Shown one piece after another: positions 33,752-42,151 of a DNA stretch of 64,000 nt; the stretch's first letter is position 1, and every line of letters starts with the position of its first letter. The position numbers were made by a program, and so were the translations under genes. Origin of the DNA: Ginsengibacter sp963792025. Its GTDB lineage: Bacteria; Bacteroidota; Bacteroidia; Chitinophagales; Chitinophagaceae. The stretch spans positions 310,001-374,000 of the forward strand of contig CAWBUS010000008.1 in the NCBI GenBank assembly GCA_963792025.1, read 5' to 3'. The notes beneath the pieces were generated by a model. That model ran no database searches and was not told where the DNA came from. It worked only from the letters and a program-made list of their open reading frames with translations.

Positions 33752-34645
33752 ATGAAAAAAAATATTCTTTTCGCATTTATTTTTATAATAACAGTAACAA
33801 GTTGCTCTCATAAAATCTCGGGCTCTGCTTCTGTTGCTCCAAGAGTAGAAGAGCCCAAAACGAAAATAACCCTGGTAAAAGGCCAGAAATACACTGTAGA
33901 AAATAAAATAATTACTAACAGTACTTCCGAAATGCAGGGCCAATCGATGGTGACAAATGCAGACATAACTACGGTTTACAACATGGAGGTAGACGATGTT
34001 ACGGATAGCGCTTACAACATGACCAATAAAATTGCCGCTATTAAAATGAATATGTCAACAATGGGTCAAAACATCAATTTCGATTCGGAAAAAAAAGAAG
34101 ATATGGACGGCGAAATGGGAAGTAATCTGAAAGATTATATTAATCATCCCCATCCTGTTGTTATGGATTTATCCGGCAAGGTCATCATTCAGGGCAAAAA
34201 TGATTCTGCTCAAAACCTGGCACCCACTCCAACTGAAATGATGCTAAAGCAAATGGGCGATCCGGAATCACAGGGTTATGGCGCAGTATTTGCCTTCCAG
34301 GCCATTTCCAAAAAAACGCAGCCAGGCAACAGTTGGCAAGATTCTACATCAAAGGATGGCGTTACGAGGGTCACTAATTATACAATAAAAGATATAAAAG
34401 AAAATATAGCAACGGTAACTATTTCCGGCACAGAAACAAGGGATACAAAAATCGAGATGCAGGGAATGGAAATCTCTACAAAAACCATTGGCAAATTTTC
34501 CGGCGAAGAAACTGTTGATATTAATACCGGCGTAATCTTACAAAATAACACTACTATGGATGCCTCTGGAAACATTAGCGTTATGGGACAGGAAATTCCT
34601 ACAAAAGTTAACGCTACATCAATAAGTACTGTAAAACCTATATAA
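33752..34645 (+). CDS. DUF6263-like lipoprotein
   Basis: A 297-residue exported protein. The signal peptide ends in a lipobox (VTSCSH, Cys at about residue 18). The mature part is beta-rich, with repeated Thr/Met-rich strands such as 'GQKYTVENKIITNSTSEMQGQSMVTNADITT', and resembles the DUF6263 proteins of Bacteroidota. There is no catalytic motif. It is presumably anchored at the outer membrane or periplasmic face. It has no operon partner: the next gene is convergent, 21 bases away. Family assignment is by overall look only; function is unknown. Confidence 0.65.
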   Translation: MKKNILFAFIFIITVTSCSHKISGSASVAPRVEEPKTKITLVKGQKYTVENKIITNSTSEMQGQSMVTNADITTVYNMEVDDVTDSAYNMTNKIAAIKMNMSTMGQNINFDSEKKEDMDGEMGSNLKDYINHPHPVVMDLSGKVIIQGKNDSAQNLAPTPTEMMLKQMGDPESQGYGAVFAFQAISKKTQPGNSWQDSTSKDGVTRVTNYTIKDIKENIATVTISGTETRDTKIEMQGMEISTKTIGKFSGEETVDINTGVILQNNTTMDASGNISVMGQEIPTKVNATSISTVKPI

Positions 34646-34666
34646 CAAATTATTTTATTAGGTGAG

Positions 34667-35470
34667 TTAGAAATTCGCCTGGTCTGCTGCTGAAATTTTG
34701 TTACTCTTTTTTTGCTGCAAATACAAAACGACCGAAAGGTTATTTAATTCAGGAGACGAAGGCATGTCAATAGTTGTTACATTGTTTCCGACAGACACTT
34801 TATTCATCGTTTTAAAATTTGTAACTACATTATAATTAGTAAGAGTAGCTCCCCCATTCTCTCCTGCTTTTACATTAGTAGTTGTTTTCTTTTCAACCAA
34901 TGCAACATTTAATACAGAATTGGCGGCATTGCCTGATACATCGAAATTTATATTCGCTTTTCCCTGTCCGTCCGGCGGGCGGGCATTCTCAAACTTTACC
35001 GAATTGATCGAAACAGTGGCTTCGGGTTGTTCGGCCAACGCTTTGTTAATCACATCGGAAATTTTATTTGCATCGCTTCCAATCATTTCGCTTTCACCGT
35101 TAACTACAAGTTGCGGCGTATATACATCGGAATGTAACGCCGACGCGTAGTCGTATTGCCGTTTCGTATACTCTTTTGAACTATAAGGATCCTTCCAGCC
35201 TAAACGGTCCCAGTAATCGACATGAAAAGAAAGAACAATTACATTTTCTTTAGTAGTGTAACTGCGCATGAGCTTGTCCGCAGAAGGACAACTCGAACAA
35301 CCCTGGGATGTGAACAGTTCAAGAACCGCAAAGTTTTTATTTCCCGATTCGGATATGCGGGTTTCCAAATTTGTTGCACTTCCTTTGGATTTCACTCCAC
35401 ACGAAGCGATGCAAAACCATAATGTTACGATTGCACCAACTGAAAGAATCAGATAACCAAACTTTTTCAT
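34667..35470 (-). CDS. DUF1223 thioredoxin-like lipoprotein
   Basis: A 267-residue secreted protein. The N-terminal signal sequence ends in a lipobox (IASCG, about residue 24). The body begins 'FAVLELFTSQGCSSCPSADKLM', a thioredoxin-fold CxxC with the FTSQGCSSCP signature of DUF1223, and continues with 'VIVLSFHVDYWDRLGWKDPYSSKEYTKRQYDYA' and 'VYTPQLVVNGE', the cis-Pro loop equivalent. A redox or disulfide role in the periplasm is likely by fold but unproven. It is divergent from the LtaS-like gene. Confidence 0.88.
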   Translation of the reverse strand: MKKFGYLILSVGAIVTLWFCIASCGVKSKGSATNLETRISESGNKNFAVLELFTSQGCSSCPSADKLMRSYTTKENVIVLSFHVDYWDRLGWKDPYSSKEYTKRQYDYASALHSDVYTPQLVVNGESEMIGSDANKISDVINKALAEQPEATVSINSVKFENARPPDGQGKANINFDVSGNAANSVLNVALVEKKTTTNVKAGENGGATLTNYNVVTNFKTMNKVSVGNNVTTIDMPSSPELNNLSVVLYLQQKKSNKISAADQANF

Positions 35471-35608
35471 AAAAACTATTTAATAAAAATACGTGAGTTG
35501 GTTTTGCAGAGTTTCGGGTTAGAATAATTTTAACTTTTTTCTTCAATAGTTGCTTTACCTTTTCGATCGACTTTAAACCTATTCACTTTTCTTTATTCCC
35601 GTTAGTAG

Positions 35609-35616
35609 TATTTTTG
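35609..35616 (+). promoter_or_regulatory. -7 box directly before a GTG start
   Basis: TATTTTTG fits TAnnTTTG and ends 4 bases before GTG 35621, so the mRNA would be leaderless or nearly so. The -33 region has only a TTTT at the right spacing. Confidence 0.45.
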
Positions 35617-35620
35617 CCGC

Positions 35621-37453
35621 GTGAAAAAATATTATGGATACATTGCCTGCTTCGCATTCTGGATTTTTTATTTCTTAGTTTGCAGATCGCTTTTCCTTGT
35701 GTATCATCATCGTCTCACCGCGGCATTAAACGTTGGAGAAATTTTTAAAGTGTTTCTATATGGTTTGAGGATGGACATATCCTTTACATCATATATCTGT
35801 ATTTTCCCTTTTATTTTATTTTTTGTAAGAACTGCCTTCATAAAAATTCGTATTGAAAAGATATTAAAAATTTATACAATTATCGTTATTGTCTTGATTT
35901 CGTTTTTAACAACCGCCGACCTTGAATTATATACGGCATGGGGCTACCGGATGGACGCGACTCCGCTGCTGTACTTGAAATCGCCAAAAGAAATGGGCGC
36001 CTCCGTTTCATCGGCGCCATTATTTTTGTTATTAATCATCTTTATGATTTTATCGGTATCATTTATATGGCTATATAAAAAAACAGTTGAAAAATATGTT
36101 CACTTTAAGGCAGTTAAGTTTTCATTAATTAGCTTTTTCATCTCCTTGTTTTTAATAGCATTTTTGTTTATGCCTATCCGCGGAGGCATTCAAAAAATAC
36201 CAATGAACCAAAGTGATGTCTACTTTTCAACAAAGTTATTTGCAGATCATGCTGCGCTAAATTTACCATGGAATATTTCCTTTTCAATTCTCAACAGGAA
36301 CAATAAAGAAAATCCGTTCGATTATTTCCCCCGTAATCGGGCGGAGCAATTAGTCACGAAATTATACAATACCGGACCGGTTAAGGTTCCATCTATCCTA
36401 AGCGTTAAAAAGCCAAATATCATATTTATTATTCTTGAAAGTTATACTGCTAAGTTTGTTGGCTGTCTTGGAGGTGAACCAGGTGTTACTCCCAACCTCG
36501 ATAAAATTGCGGCCGATGGATTGCTCTTTACAAATATCTACGCGGCTGGGGATAGAAGCGAAAAAGGCCTTACGGCAGTATTGAGCGGCTACCCCAACCA
36601 GGCGTTAACCTCTATAATAAAAACGCCAATAAAAACACAAAATCTGCCGTCTATAACAAAAACACTGGAAGCTAATGGATATGGCACCAGTTATACGTAC
36701 GGCGGCGAACTTGAATTTGCCAACATAAAATCTTATCTCGTCAACACCGGCTTTGATAAATTGGTGAGCAAATACTCCTTTCCCATTTCTGAAAGAACTA
36801 CGTCATGGGGCGTGCATGACGAGTTTGCTTTAGATACTTTTTTTGCAGATATTAAACGAAAGCAACAGCCTTTTTTTGCAACAATTTTTACACTAAGCAG
36901 CCATGAGCCTTACGATGTGCCTGCATTTCATAAATTTAAAGGAAGTGATGAAACATCAAAATTCAGAAACTCCGTTGCCTATACAGATAGCTGCATGGGT
37001 GTATTTATAAATCGCTTAAAAGAAGATCCGTTATGGCAAAATACATTTATCGTATTAGTGGCCGACCACGGGCATCCTTTGCCGGGATATGACAGAAACG
37101 ATCTGCCTTCAAAATTTCATATCCCGCTAATTTTTACCGGTGGTGCATTAAACATGAAAGGGATAGTTACAACAATAGGATCTCAAACAGACATTGTATC
37201 AACAGTTTTAGATCAACTTAATATTACCCGCGACAAATTCAAATGGAGCAAAGACCTGTTAGATTCATCGGCACGGCCATTCGCATTTTATAGTTTCAAC
37301 GATGGGTTTGGGTTTGTTACTCCCACAGGCATCGTAACAATGGATAACGTTTCAAAAAAAGTTATTTATGAAAAGGGCAACGTTGATTCCACTAATATAA
37401 ATAACGGCAAGGCATACATGCAATTCTCTTACCAGGATTTTTTAAACCGATAA
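35621..37453 (+). CDS. LtaS/MdoB-type membrane phosphoglycerol transferase-like sulfatase-fold protein
   Basis: A 610-residue inner-membrane protein. Five hydrophobic segments lie in the first ~200 residues. The extracytoplasmic sulfatase-fold domain starts 'PNIIFIILESYTAKFVG', followed by the nucleophile region 'GDRSEKGLTAVLSGYP' and 'FIVLVADHGHPLPG' with the metal-binding DHGH. Related enzymes transfer phosphoglycerol or phosphoethanolamine to envelope glycans; the acceptor in this diderm without teichoic acids is unknown. The start is GTG 35621 behind a -7 box. Its stop overlaps the convergent MFS gene by 12 bases. Confidence 0.85.
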   Translation: MKKYYGYIACFAFWIFYFLVCRSLFLVYHHRLTAALNVGEIFKVFLYGLRMDISFTSYICIFPFILFFVRTAFIKIRIEKILKIYTIIVIVLISFLTTADLELYTAWGYRMDATPLLYLKSPKEMGASVSSAPLFLLLIIFMILSVSFIWLYKKTVEKYVHFKAVKFSLISFFISLFLIAFLFMPIRGGIQKIPMNQSDVYFSTKLFADHAALNLPWNISFSILNRNNKENPFDYFPRNRAEQLVTKLYNTGPVKVPSILSVKKPNIIFIILESYTAKFVGCLGGEPGVTPNLDKIAADGLLFTNIYAAGDRSEKGLTAVLSGYPNQALTSIIKTPIKTQNLPSITKTLEANGYGTSYTYGGELEFANIKSYLVNTGFDKLVSKYSFPISERTTSWGVHDEFALDTFFADIKRKQQPFFATIFTLSSHEPYDVPAFHKFKGSDETSKFRNSVAYTDSCMGVFINRLKEDPLWQNTFIVLVADHGHPLPGYDRNDLPSKFHIPLIFTGGALNMKGIVTTIGSQTDIVSTVLDQLNITRDKFKWSKDLLDSSARPFAFYSFNDGFGFVTPTGIVTMDNVSKKVIYEKGNVDSTNINNGKAYMQFSYQDFLNR

Positions 37454-38656
37454 AACACGGGCGGGCTGCAACCGCCTGTAGAAAATAGCCAGCAAAAAAC
37501 AAATAAAACCAATAACAAACCAAAGGGTTTTATACCCTGAATGTTCCGCGATCAAGGAGCCGGCATACGGTCCAACCGTTTGAGCGCACGCCCACGCCAC
37601 GCTGTATAATGCTGCATATTGCCCGCGGTTACTTTGTTCGGTTCTGGCAATCCAGAAGGCGTTCATGAAGGGCATGGCCAGTATTTCTCCAAAAGTCAAA
37701 ATTAACATTGATAGAACCGCTACCATGCCATAATTTACCTTGGGCAAATTCAGCGATAAAAAAGCAATGGATACAAGCAAAACGCCTCCCGAAATGAAAT
37801 GAAGCGACGGACGTTTGCCTTCCAGTGAAAAGATGGTAATCATTTCAAAAACAGCTATAATCAATCCATTCAGCGCCATAATCATCCCGATAAATAATAC
37901 ACTTAAATGAAAATTTTCTTTAAAAAAAACCGGGATGGTAGTGAAGAGTTGAAAAAAACACAATGCAAATAGAAATACTAAAAACACAAAAGAAATATAA
38001 GTGCGGTCTTTGTAAGCTGAATTTTTTACTAACGTTTTTTCCCGGCTTTTTACTTCGGTGGCGGAATTACGTTTAGGCGACAACGTTATGTATAAGAGAC
38101 ATGCTGCCAAAAGGTTAGTAATCCCGTCAACCCAAAACAATAAATTATAATTAAAACTCGCAATAATTCCTCCCAAAGCGCCACCGGCCGCCCAGCCGAG
38201 ATTAACAGCAAGCCTGTTAAGCGAATAGGACCTCGTTCTGTTAACTTCTTTACTGTAATGAGCAATAGCTACCGTATTGGCCGGCCGGAAGGACTCATTT
38301 AAAATAGCAAGAATGAACGTACATATACAAATGCCCGTGTAAGACCGAACTTCACCGAGTATTATAAACATGGATCCGCCGAAAATCAGCGCAAACAATT
38401 GTACATAATAATAGCCAATGGTGTCCACCAATTTACCACCAGTTAGCGAACCCACAATAGCACCCAATCCAAACAGGCTCATAACAAATCCGGCTTTGCC
38501 AATACTAACCCCATAATGTTGGGTGAGATACATTGTCATAAATGGTATCACCATTGTTCCGCTCCTGTTTACAAGCATTACAAGCGAAAGCCACCACGTG
38601 CCCGGTGACAAGCCGCCATACGCTCTTTTGTAAAGGGAAACTGTTTTGCCAAACAT
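37442..38656 (-). CDS. MFS transporter
   Basis: A 404-residue major facilitator with about 12 membrane helices. The motif-A-like loop after helix 2 is 'GSLTGGKLVDTIGYYYV', and a second half begins at about residue 215 ('YISFVFLVFLFALCFF'). The profile is that of drug/H+ antiporters of the YdhP/YfcJ kind, so it is probably an efflux pump of unknown substrate. Its 3' end overlaps the LtaS-like gene. A -7 box lies 8 bases before its ATG. Confidence 0.85.
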   Translation of the reverse strand: MFGKTVSLYKRAYGGLSPGTWWLSLVMLVNRSGTMVIPFMTMYLTQHYGVSIGKAGFVMSLFGLGAIVGSLTGGKLVDTIGYYYVQLFALIFGGSMFIILGEVRSYTGICICTFILAILNESFRPANTVAIAHYSKEVNRTRSYSLNRLAVNLGWAAGGALGGIIASFNYNLLFWVDGITNLLAACLLYITLSPKRNSATEVKSREKTLVKNSAYKDRTYISFVFLVFLFALCFFQLFTTIPVFFKENFHLSVLFIGMIMALNGLIIAVFEMITIFSLEGKRPSLHFISGGVLLVSIAFLSLNLPKVNYGMVAVLSMLILTFGEILAMPFMNAFWIARTEQSNRGQYAALYSVAWACAQTVGPYAGSLIAEHSGYKTLWFVIGFICFLLAIFYRRLQPARVLSV

Positions 38657-38664
38657 AATGTTGA

Positions 38665-38672
38665 CAAATATA
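38665..38672 (-). promoter_or_regulatory. -7 box of the MFS gene
   Basis: On the minus strand TATATTTG matches TAnnTTTG exactly, 8 bases before ATG 38656, implying a leader of only a few bases. Confidence 0.45.
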
Positions 38673-38681
38673 GATTAGTTC

Positions 38682-39383
38682 CTAATGTAATTCCTGCTGC
38701 ATTAACGGCGCCAGCAGTGCACTCCATTTTTCATATTGAAGTGCTGAAGGATGCAGGCCGTCACCTGCTACAAGTTGAAGATTATATTTAGCCTCCCTTG
38801 AGATAGGGGTTATATCAAGGTATTGCACTCCTTCTGCTAAAGTAATGGTTTTGTTGGCGGCGTTAAATTCGTCAATTTCTTTTGCTATTTGCGCCGTGTC
38901 TGCCCCTGCGGCATAAGGTGTAACACTGTAATCGGGAATAGACAGCACAATTACATGATCTTTATTATTACCAGCATAAGAGATAGACCTGGTCAATAAT
39001 TCAGTAAATTCTATTTTATAATCGTTAATGCTAAGATGCTGATATTGATTATTAACGCCAATAAGAAGGGTTACAATTGAATAATTGGTTTTGGGTGGAT
39101 TACCGTTTAAGGCGTTAATCAGGTTCGTGGTCGTCCAGCCCGTTACTGCAATAATATCGGGTCCTTTTATTTGAATATTTTTTTGTCTTAACAAGTTAAC
39201 GGTCTGTACCGGGTATCTGTCAGTAGTATCAACCGATTGGCCAATTGTATAAGAATCACCGAGTGCCAGGTATGTTTTTGATGTATCTGCCTGAGGTGCC
39301 TGGTTCATGACTACATTATTACTTTTTTTAGCACACGATATTAGGGATAAAAACGTAATTGAGAGGGAAACTACCTTTTTCAT
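38682..39383 (-). CDS. SGNH/GDSL-family lipoprotein hydrolase
   Basis: A 233-residue exported esterase-like protein. The signal peptide has a lipobox (LISCAKK, Cys at about residue 17). The SGNH blocks are all present: block I 'ALGDSYTIGQS' (nucleophile Ser), block II Gly in 'AVTGWTT', block III 'GVNNQYQ' (Asn), and block V 'DGLHPS' with the catalytic Asp/His. It likely deacylates a glycan or lipid at the cell surface. ATG 39383 fits the signal peptide; the frame is open upstream to 39485. It is encoded on the same strand as, and 122 bases after, the glucan phosphorylase. Confidence 0.88.
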   Translation of the reverse strand: MKKVVSLSITFLSLISCAKKSNNVVMNQAPQADTSKTYLALGDSYTIGQSVDTTDRYPVQTVNLLRQKNIQIKGPDIIAVTGWTTTNLINALNGNPPKTNYSIVTLLIGVNNQYQHLSINDYKIEFTELLTRSISYAGNNKDHVIVLSIPDYSVTPYAAGADTAQIAKEIDEFNAANKTITLAEGVQYLDITPISREAKYNLQLVAGDGLHPSALQYEKWSALLAPLMQQELH

Positions 39384-39505
39384 AACGCCTTTTAAAAGTA
39401 TTAAAATACTATATACGAAAAAAACAAAATAAGAGATAGATATAATGAAAAAAGGCGGATGATATCGATCAAACGCCTTTTCCACTCATTAGTTTTTAGT
39501 CAAAA

Positions 39506-41158
39506 TTATTTATACAATATTTCATAATACTCATTTGCCATCCGGTTACTGTCAAACTGGAACTGAACATCCCTCATTCCGTTTTTTACAATTTGTCGCC
39601 ACGTATCAAAATCATCATAATATATAGGCAGTATTTCCTTTTCCAGGATTTCGTATAACTTATTCAAATCGTATTCATCCTGCTCTTCAACGTGCATGTT
39701 CATATAATCGGCAGGGGGTACTACAAACCCATTATTGCCATTGTTGATGAATTCGCATATCCATCCATCGTTAGTACTAAGATTTACAGCCCCATTCATT
39801 GCTGCGGTCATCCCACTTGTTCCGCTTGCTTCCCTGGGCACACGAGGATTGTTTAGCCACACATCAGCCGATTGCTTCAATCGTTTGCTCAGTGTAAGTT
39901 CATAACCGGTACATACCGCAACATTTTTATATTGTTTACTTAAATTCACAAGGTGGTTGAAATCGGCTATTGCCGGAAAGTCAAGCGGGTAGGGCTTCCC
40001 CGCCCATATTATTTGTATTGGATACTTTGGATTATTTAATAACGCCTCAAAGCGTTTATGGTCTCTCGTTATTAATTCTGCTCTTTTATAACCTGCAAAT
40101 CTTCGTGCCCATACGATAGTCAGTACCTCGGGTTTCATTAATTTGCCGGTTTGATCTGCAACTATTTCAAACCCTCTTTTTTTAAGATACTTTTTTCGAT
40201 CATCAAATACAACATCGTTTCCTTCTTCCTTTGCACGATATAATTGTTTATCGGCCCAATAACGCCAGTTCTGAGCGTTGGTGATAGATTTTATTTCACA
40301 AATACCTTCATACTTTTTCCACATTTGCCTGCTCACTTCTCCATGAAGCTGCGATACTCCATTTGCCAGGTGAGCAAAACGCAGTGCGGCAAGCGAATGA
40401 TTAAAAAGATTGTCTGTCATGCCTGTAAGTTCCCTCACCTGTGCCAATGGCATCCCATAGAAATAACTCATTTTCTCGCAAAGAAACATATCATGTTTTT
40501 CGTTTCCAGCTTCTTCCGGAGTATGAGTTGTAAAAACCAATCGTTTTTTTACTTCTTCTTTATTGCCGAATTTTTTAAACAGGTAAAATACTGAGCTTAC
40601 CGCATGCGCTTCATTCAGATGATACAGGTCCGGGTTAAAATTTAATTGATCAATTAATTTAGCGCCGCCAATTCCCAGTAAAATAAACTGGGCAATTTTA
40701 GTAGCAGCATTTCCGTCGTATAACCTGTTGGTAATTGTCTGGGATACATAATCATTTTCCGGCACATCAGTACTCAGCAAAAACAACGGAGCGGTATTAA
40801 ATGTTTTAGGATTTAAATACCAAACTTTAACCCAAACCGGATGGTCGTGAATCGGAATCTGGTACATGATTCCCGTATCTTCAAGGAAATTATAGATCTT
40901 ATCTATCCAAACCACATTCAAAGTCTGGTCCTGGTTTCTTGCCTGGTCGTAATAACCTTCTTTCCAAAGAATACCTATGCCAATTAAATTTTGCCTAAGC
41001 TCATATGCACTTCGTAAATGGGAACCAGATAAAAAACCCAAACCACCGCTATATATCTTTAGTGGCTGATGAATAGCAAATTCCATGGAAAAGTAGGCAA
41101 CCTTTTTTGAGTATCGTGCTTCGGTTTCATAGGGTACTCTGTAATTGTCAAAACTCAT
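39506..41158 (-). CDS. Alpha-glucan phosphorylase-like protein (GT35, AgpA type) without the PLP lysine
   Basis: A 550-residue protein of the short GT35 alpha-glucan phosphorylase group (TIGR02094 type). It starts 'KKVAYFSMEFAIHQPLKIYSGGLGFLSGSHLRSA', has 'FTTHTPEEAGNEKHD', 'WARRFAGYKR', 'AGKPYP' and 'NNPRVPREASGTSGM'. In phosphorylases the last motif is followed by the Lys that binds pyridoxal phosphate (GTGNMK or GTSGMK); here the codon at 39806-39808 is ACC, Thr451. Unless PLP is held otherwise, phosphorolysis would be impaired, so a different transferase role or a structural or regulatory one is possible. It would act on glycogen-like glucan in the cytosol. It has no glycogen genes beside it. 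Confidence 0.8.
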   Translation of the reverse strand: MSFDNYRVPYETEARYSKKVAYFSMEFAIHQPLKIYSGGLGFLSGSHLRSAYELRQNLIGIGILWKEGYYDQARNQDQTLNVVWIDKIYNFLEDTGIMYQIPIHDHPVWVKVWYLNPKTFNTAPLFLLSTDVPENDYVSQTITNRLYDGNAATKIAQFILLGIGGAKLIDQLNFNPDLYHLNEAHAVSSVFYLFKKFGNKEEVKKRLVFTTHTPEEAGNEKHDMFLCEKMSYFYGMPLAQVRELTGMTDNLFNHSLAALRFAHLANGVSQLHGEVSRQMWKKYEGICEIKSITNAQNWRYWADKQLYRAKEEGNDVVFDDRKKYLKKRGFEIVADQTGKLMKPEVLTIVWARRFAGYKRAELITRDHKRFEALLNNPKYPIQIIWAGKPYPLDFPAIADFNHLVNLSKQYKNVAVCTGYELTLSKRLKQSADVWLNNPRVPREASGTSGMTAAMNGAVNLSTNDGWICEFINNGNNGFVVPPADYMNMHVEEQDEYDLNKLYEILEKEILPIYYDDFDTWRQIVKNGMRDVQFQFDSNRMANEYYEILYK

Positions 41159-41376
41159 AATATAATCAGATCGAATTTAATGAGGGCGCAAGATAAAAGG
41201 AAAATTCAACATATTGAACGTTTCCATTTACGATTGTATGTTGTGTCACTCACATATAGTAACGTTAAACATTCATAAATGTTTTGTTTTCAATTTAATT
41301 TTTGCAGCCAATTAAAAAACCCATCAAACATTCTTAATTTTTCTGCTGCTGTTATAAAATTACTTTTTCAAATCAC

Positions 41377-41393
41377 CCCGGGAGGTTGCCGGG
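41377..41393. repeat. GC-rich hairpin repeat, copy 1
   Basis: CCCGGGAGGTTGCCGGG can pair its CCCGG and CCGGG ends. It matches 63761-63777 (CCCGGCAGGATGCCGGG) at 15 of 17 positions, against an AT-rich background. Confidence 0.5.
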
Positions 41394-41459
41394 TTTCGTA
41401 TAAAAGTAAAAGTTACATTGCTATTTAATTTTTTTAAGATTGAGTTATCAAATTTAATT

Positions 41460-41475
41460 TTTAGATTTGTCTAAA
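41460..41475. promoter_or_regulatory. DtxR/MntR-type operator palindrome
   Basis: TTTAGATTTGTCTAAA has perfect 6-bp arms and a 4-base centre, resembling the TTTAGG...CCTAAA boxes of DtxR-family repressors. It ends 16 bases before the regulator's ATG and overlaps a possible -7 element (TAAATTTT), as expected for metal-dependent autorepression. Confidence 0.6.
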
Positions 41476-41491
41476 TTTTTTTTTAAATAAC

Positions 41492-42151
41492 ATGAAATTA
41501 TCCGAAAGCGAAGAAAATTACATAAAAAGTATTTATAACCTCCAGTCTAAAACAGAGAAGGTGAATACGAATTCTCTTGCGGCCTTTCTTGATACAAGTG
41601 CGGCATCCATAACTGATATGCTGAAGAAACTAAAATCAAAAAATCTGCTGGAATATAAGAAGTATTATGGATTCAGGCTAAATAGCGCCGGCAATAAACA
41701 AGCGCTTAAGATAATAAGAAGGCATCGGCTATGGGAATTTTTTTTGGTATCGAAGCTTGACATGGAATGGGAAAAAGTTCATGATATTGCTGAAGAACTG
41801 GAGCACGTAAGCAGCACGGAACTTATAGAAAAACTAGATCACTTTCTCGGTAATCCTAAAATAGATCCACATGGGGATCCCATTCCCGATGAAAAAGGCG
41901 TTATGCCCGTTCTGCAGCAAATCGCCTTAAAAGATCTATCCATTAAAAAGAATGCGGTTGTAAGTTCTGTCAGCAACCAATCTCCACAAATGATGGAAAT
42001 GTTGAATCACTATGGAATAAAAATAGGTTCACCGATAAAAGTACTGAAGTCTTTTGTATTCGACGGATCGCTACAGGTTAAAATTGCCAAACAACCAGAG
42101 TGCGTTATCAGCGGACTGGCCGCTCAAAATATTTTTGTATATGATAGTTGA
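41492..42151 (+). CDS. mntR: DtxR/MntR-family metal-dependent transcriptional regulator
   Basis: A 219-residue repressor. The winged helix-turn-helix (residues 1-65, with 'TSAASITDMLKKLKSKNLLEYKKYYGFRL') is followed by the iron-dependent repressor dimerisation domain ('RRHRLWEFFLVSKLDMEWEKVHDIAEELEHV', containing the His/Glu metal ligands). An FeoA/SH3-like C-terminal domain (about 145-219) completes it. The length and third domain fit the long DtxR type. It is translationally coupled to the Nramp gene (11-base overlap), so Mn(II) or Fe(II) is the likely co-repressor, with Mn favoured by the partner. A palindromic box precedes the gene. Confidence 0.9.
   Translation: MKLSESEENYIKSIYNLQSKTEKVNTNSLAAFLDTSAASITDMLKKLKSKNLLEYKKYYGFRLNSAGNKQALKIIRRHRLWEFFLVSKLDMEWEKVHDIAEELEHVSSTELIEKLDHFLGNPKIDPHGDPIPDEKGVMPVLQQIALKDLSIKKNAVVSSVSNQSPQMMEMLNHYGIKIGSPIKVLKSFVFDGSLQVKIAKQPECVISGLAAQNIFVYDS

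Larger units (their letters stand above)
41159..41491. other. Intergenic region between divergent glgP-like and mntR-like genes
   Basis: 333 bases without a credible gene. It is AT-rich and holds a GC-rich hairpin (41377-41393), similar to one at 63761-63777, and the DtxR-type palindrome at 41460-41475. No tRNA or riboswitch was recognised. Confidence 0.7.
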
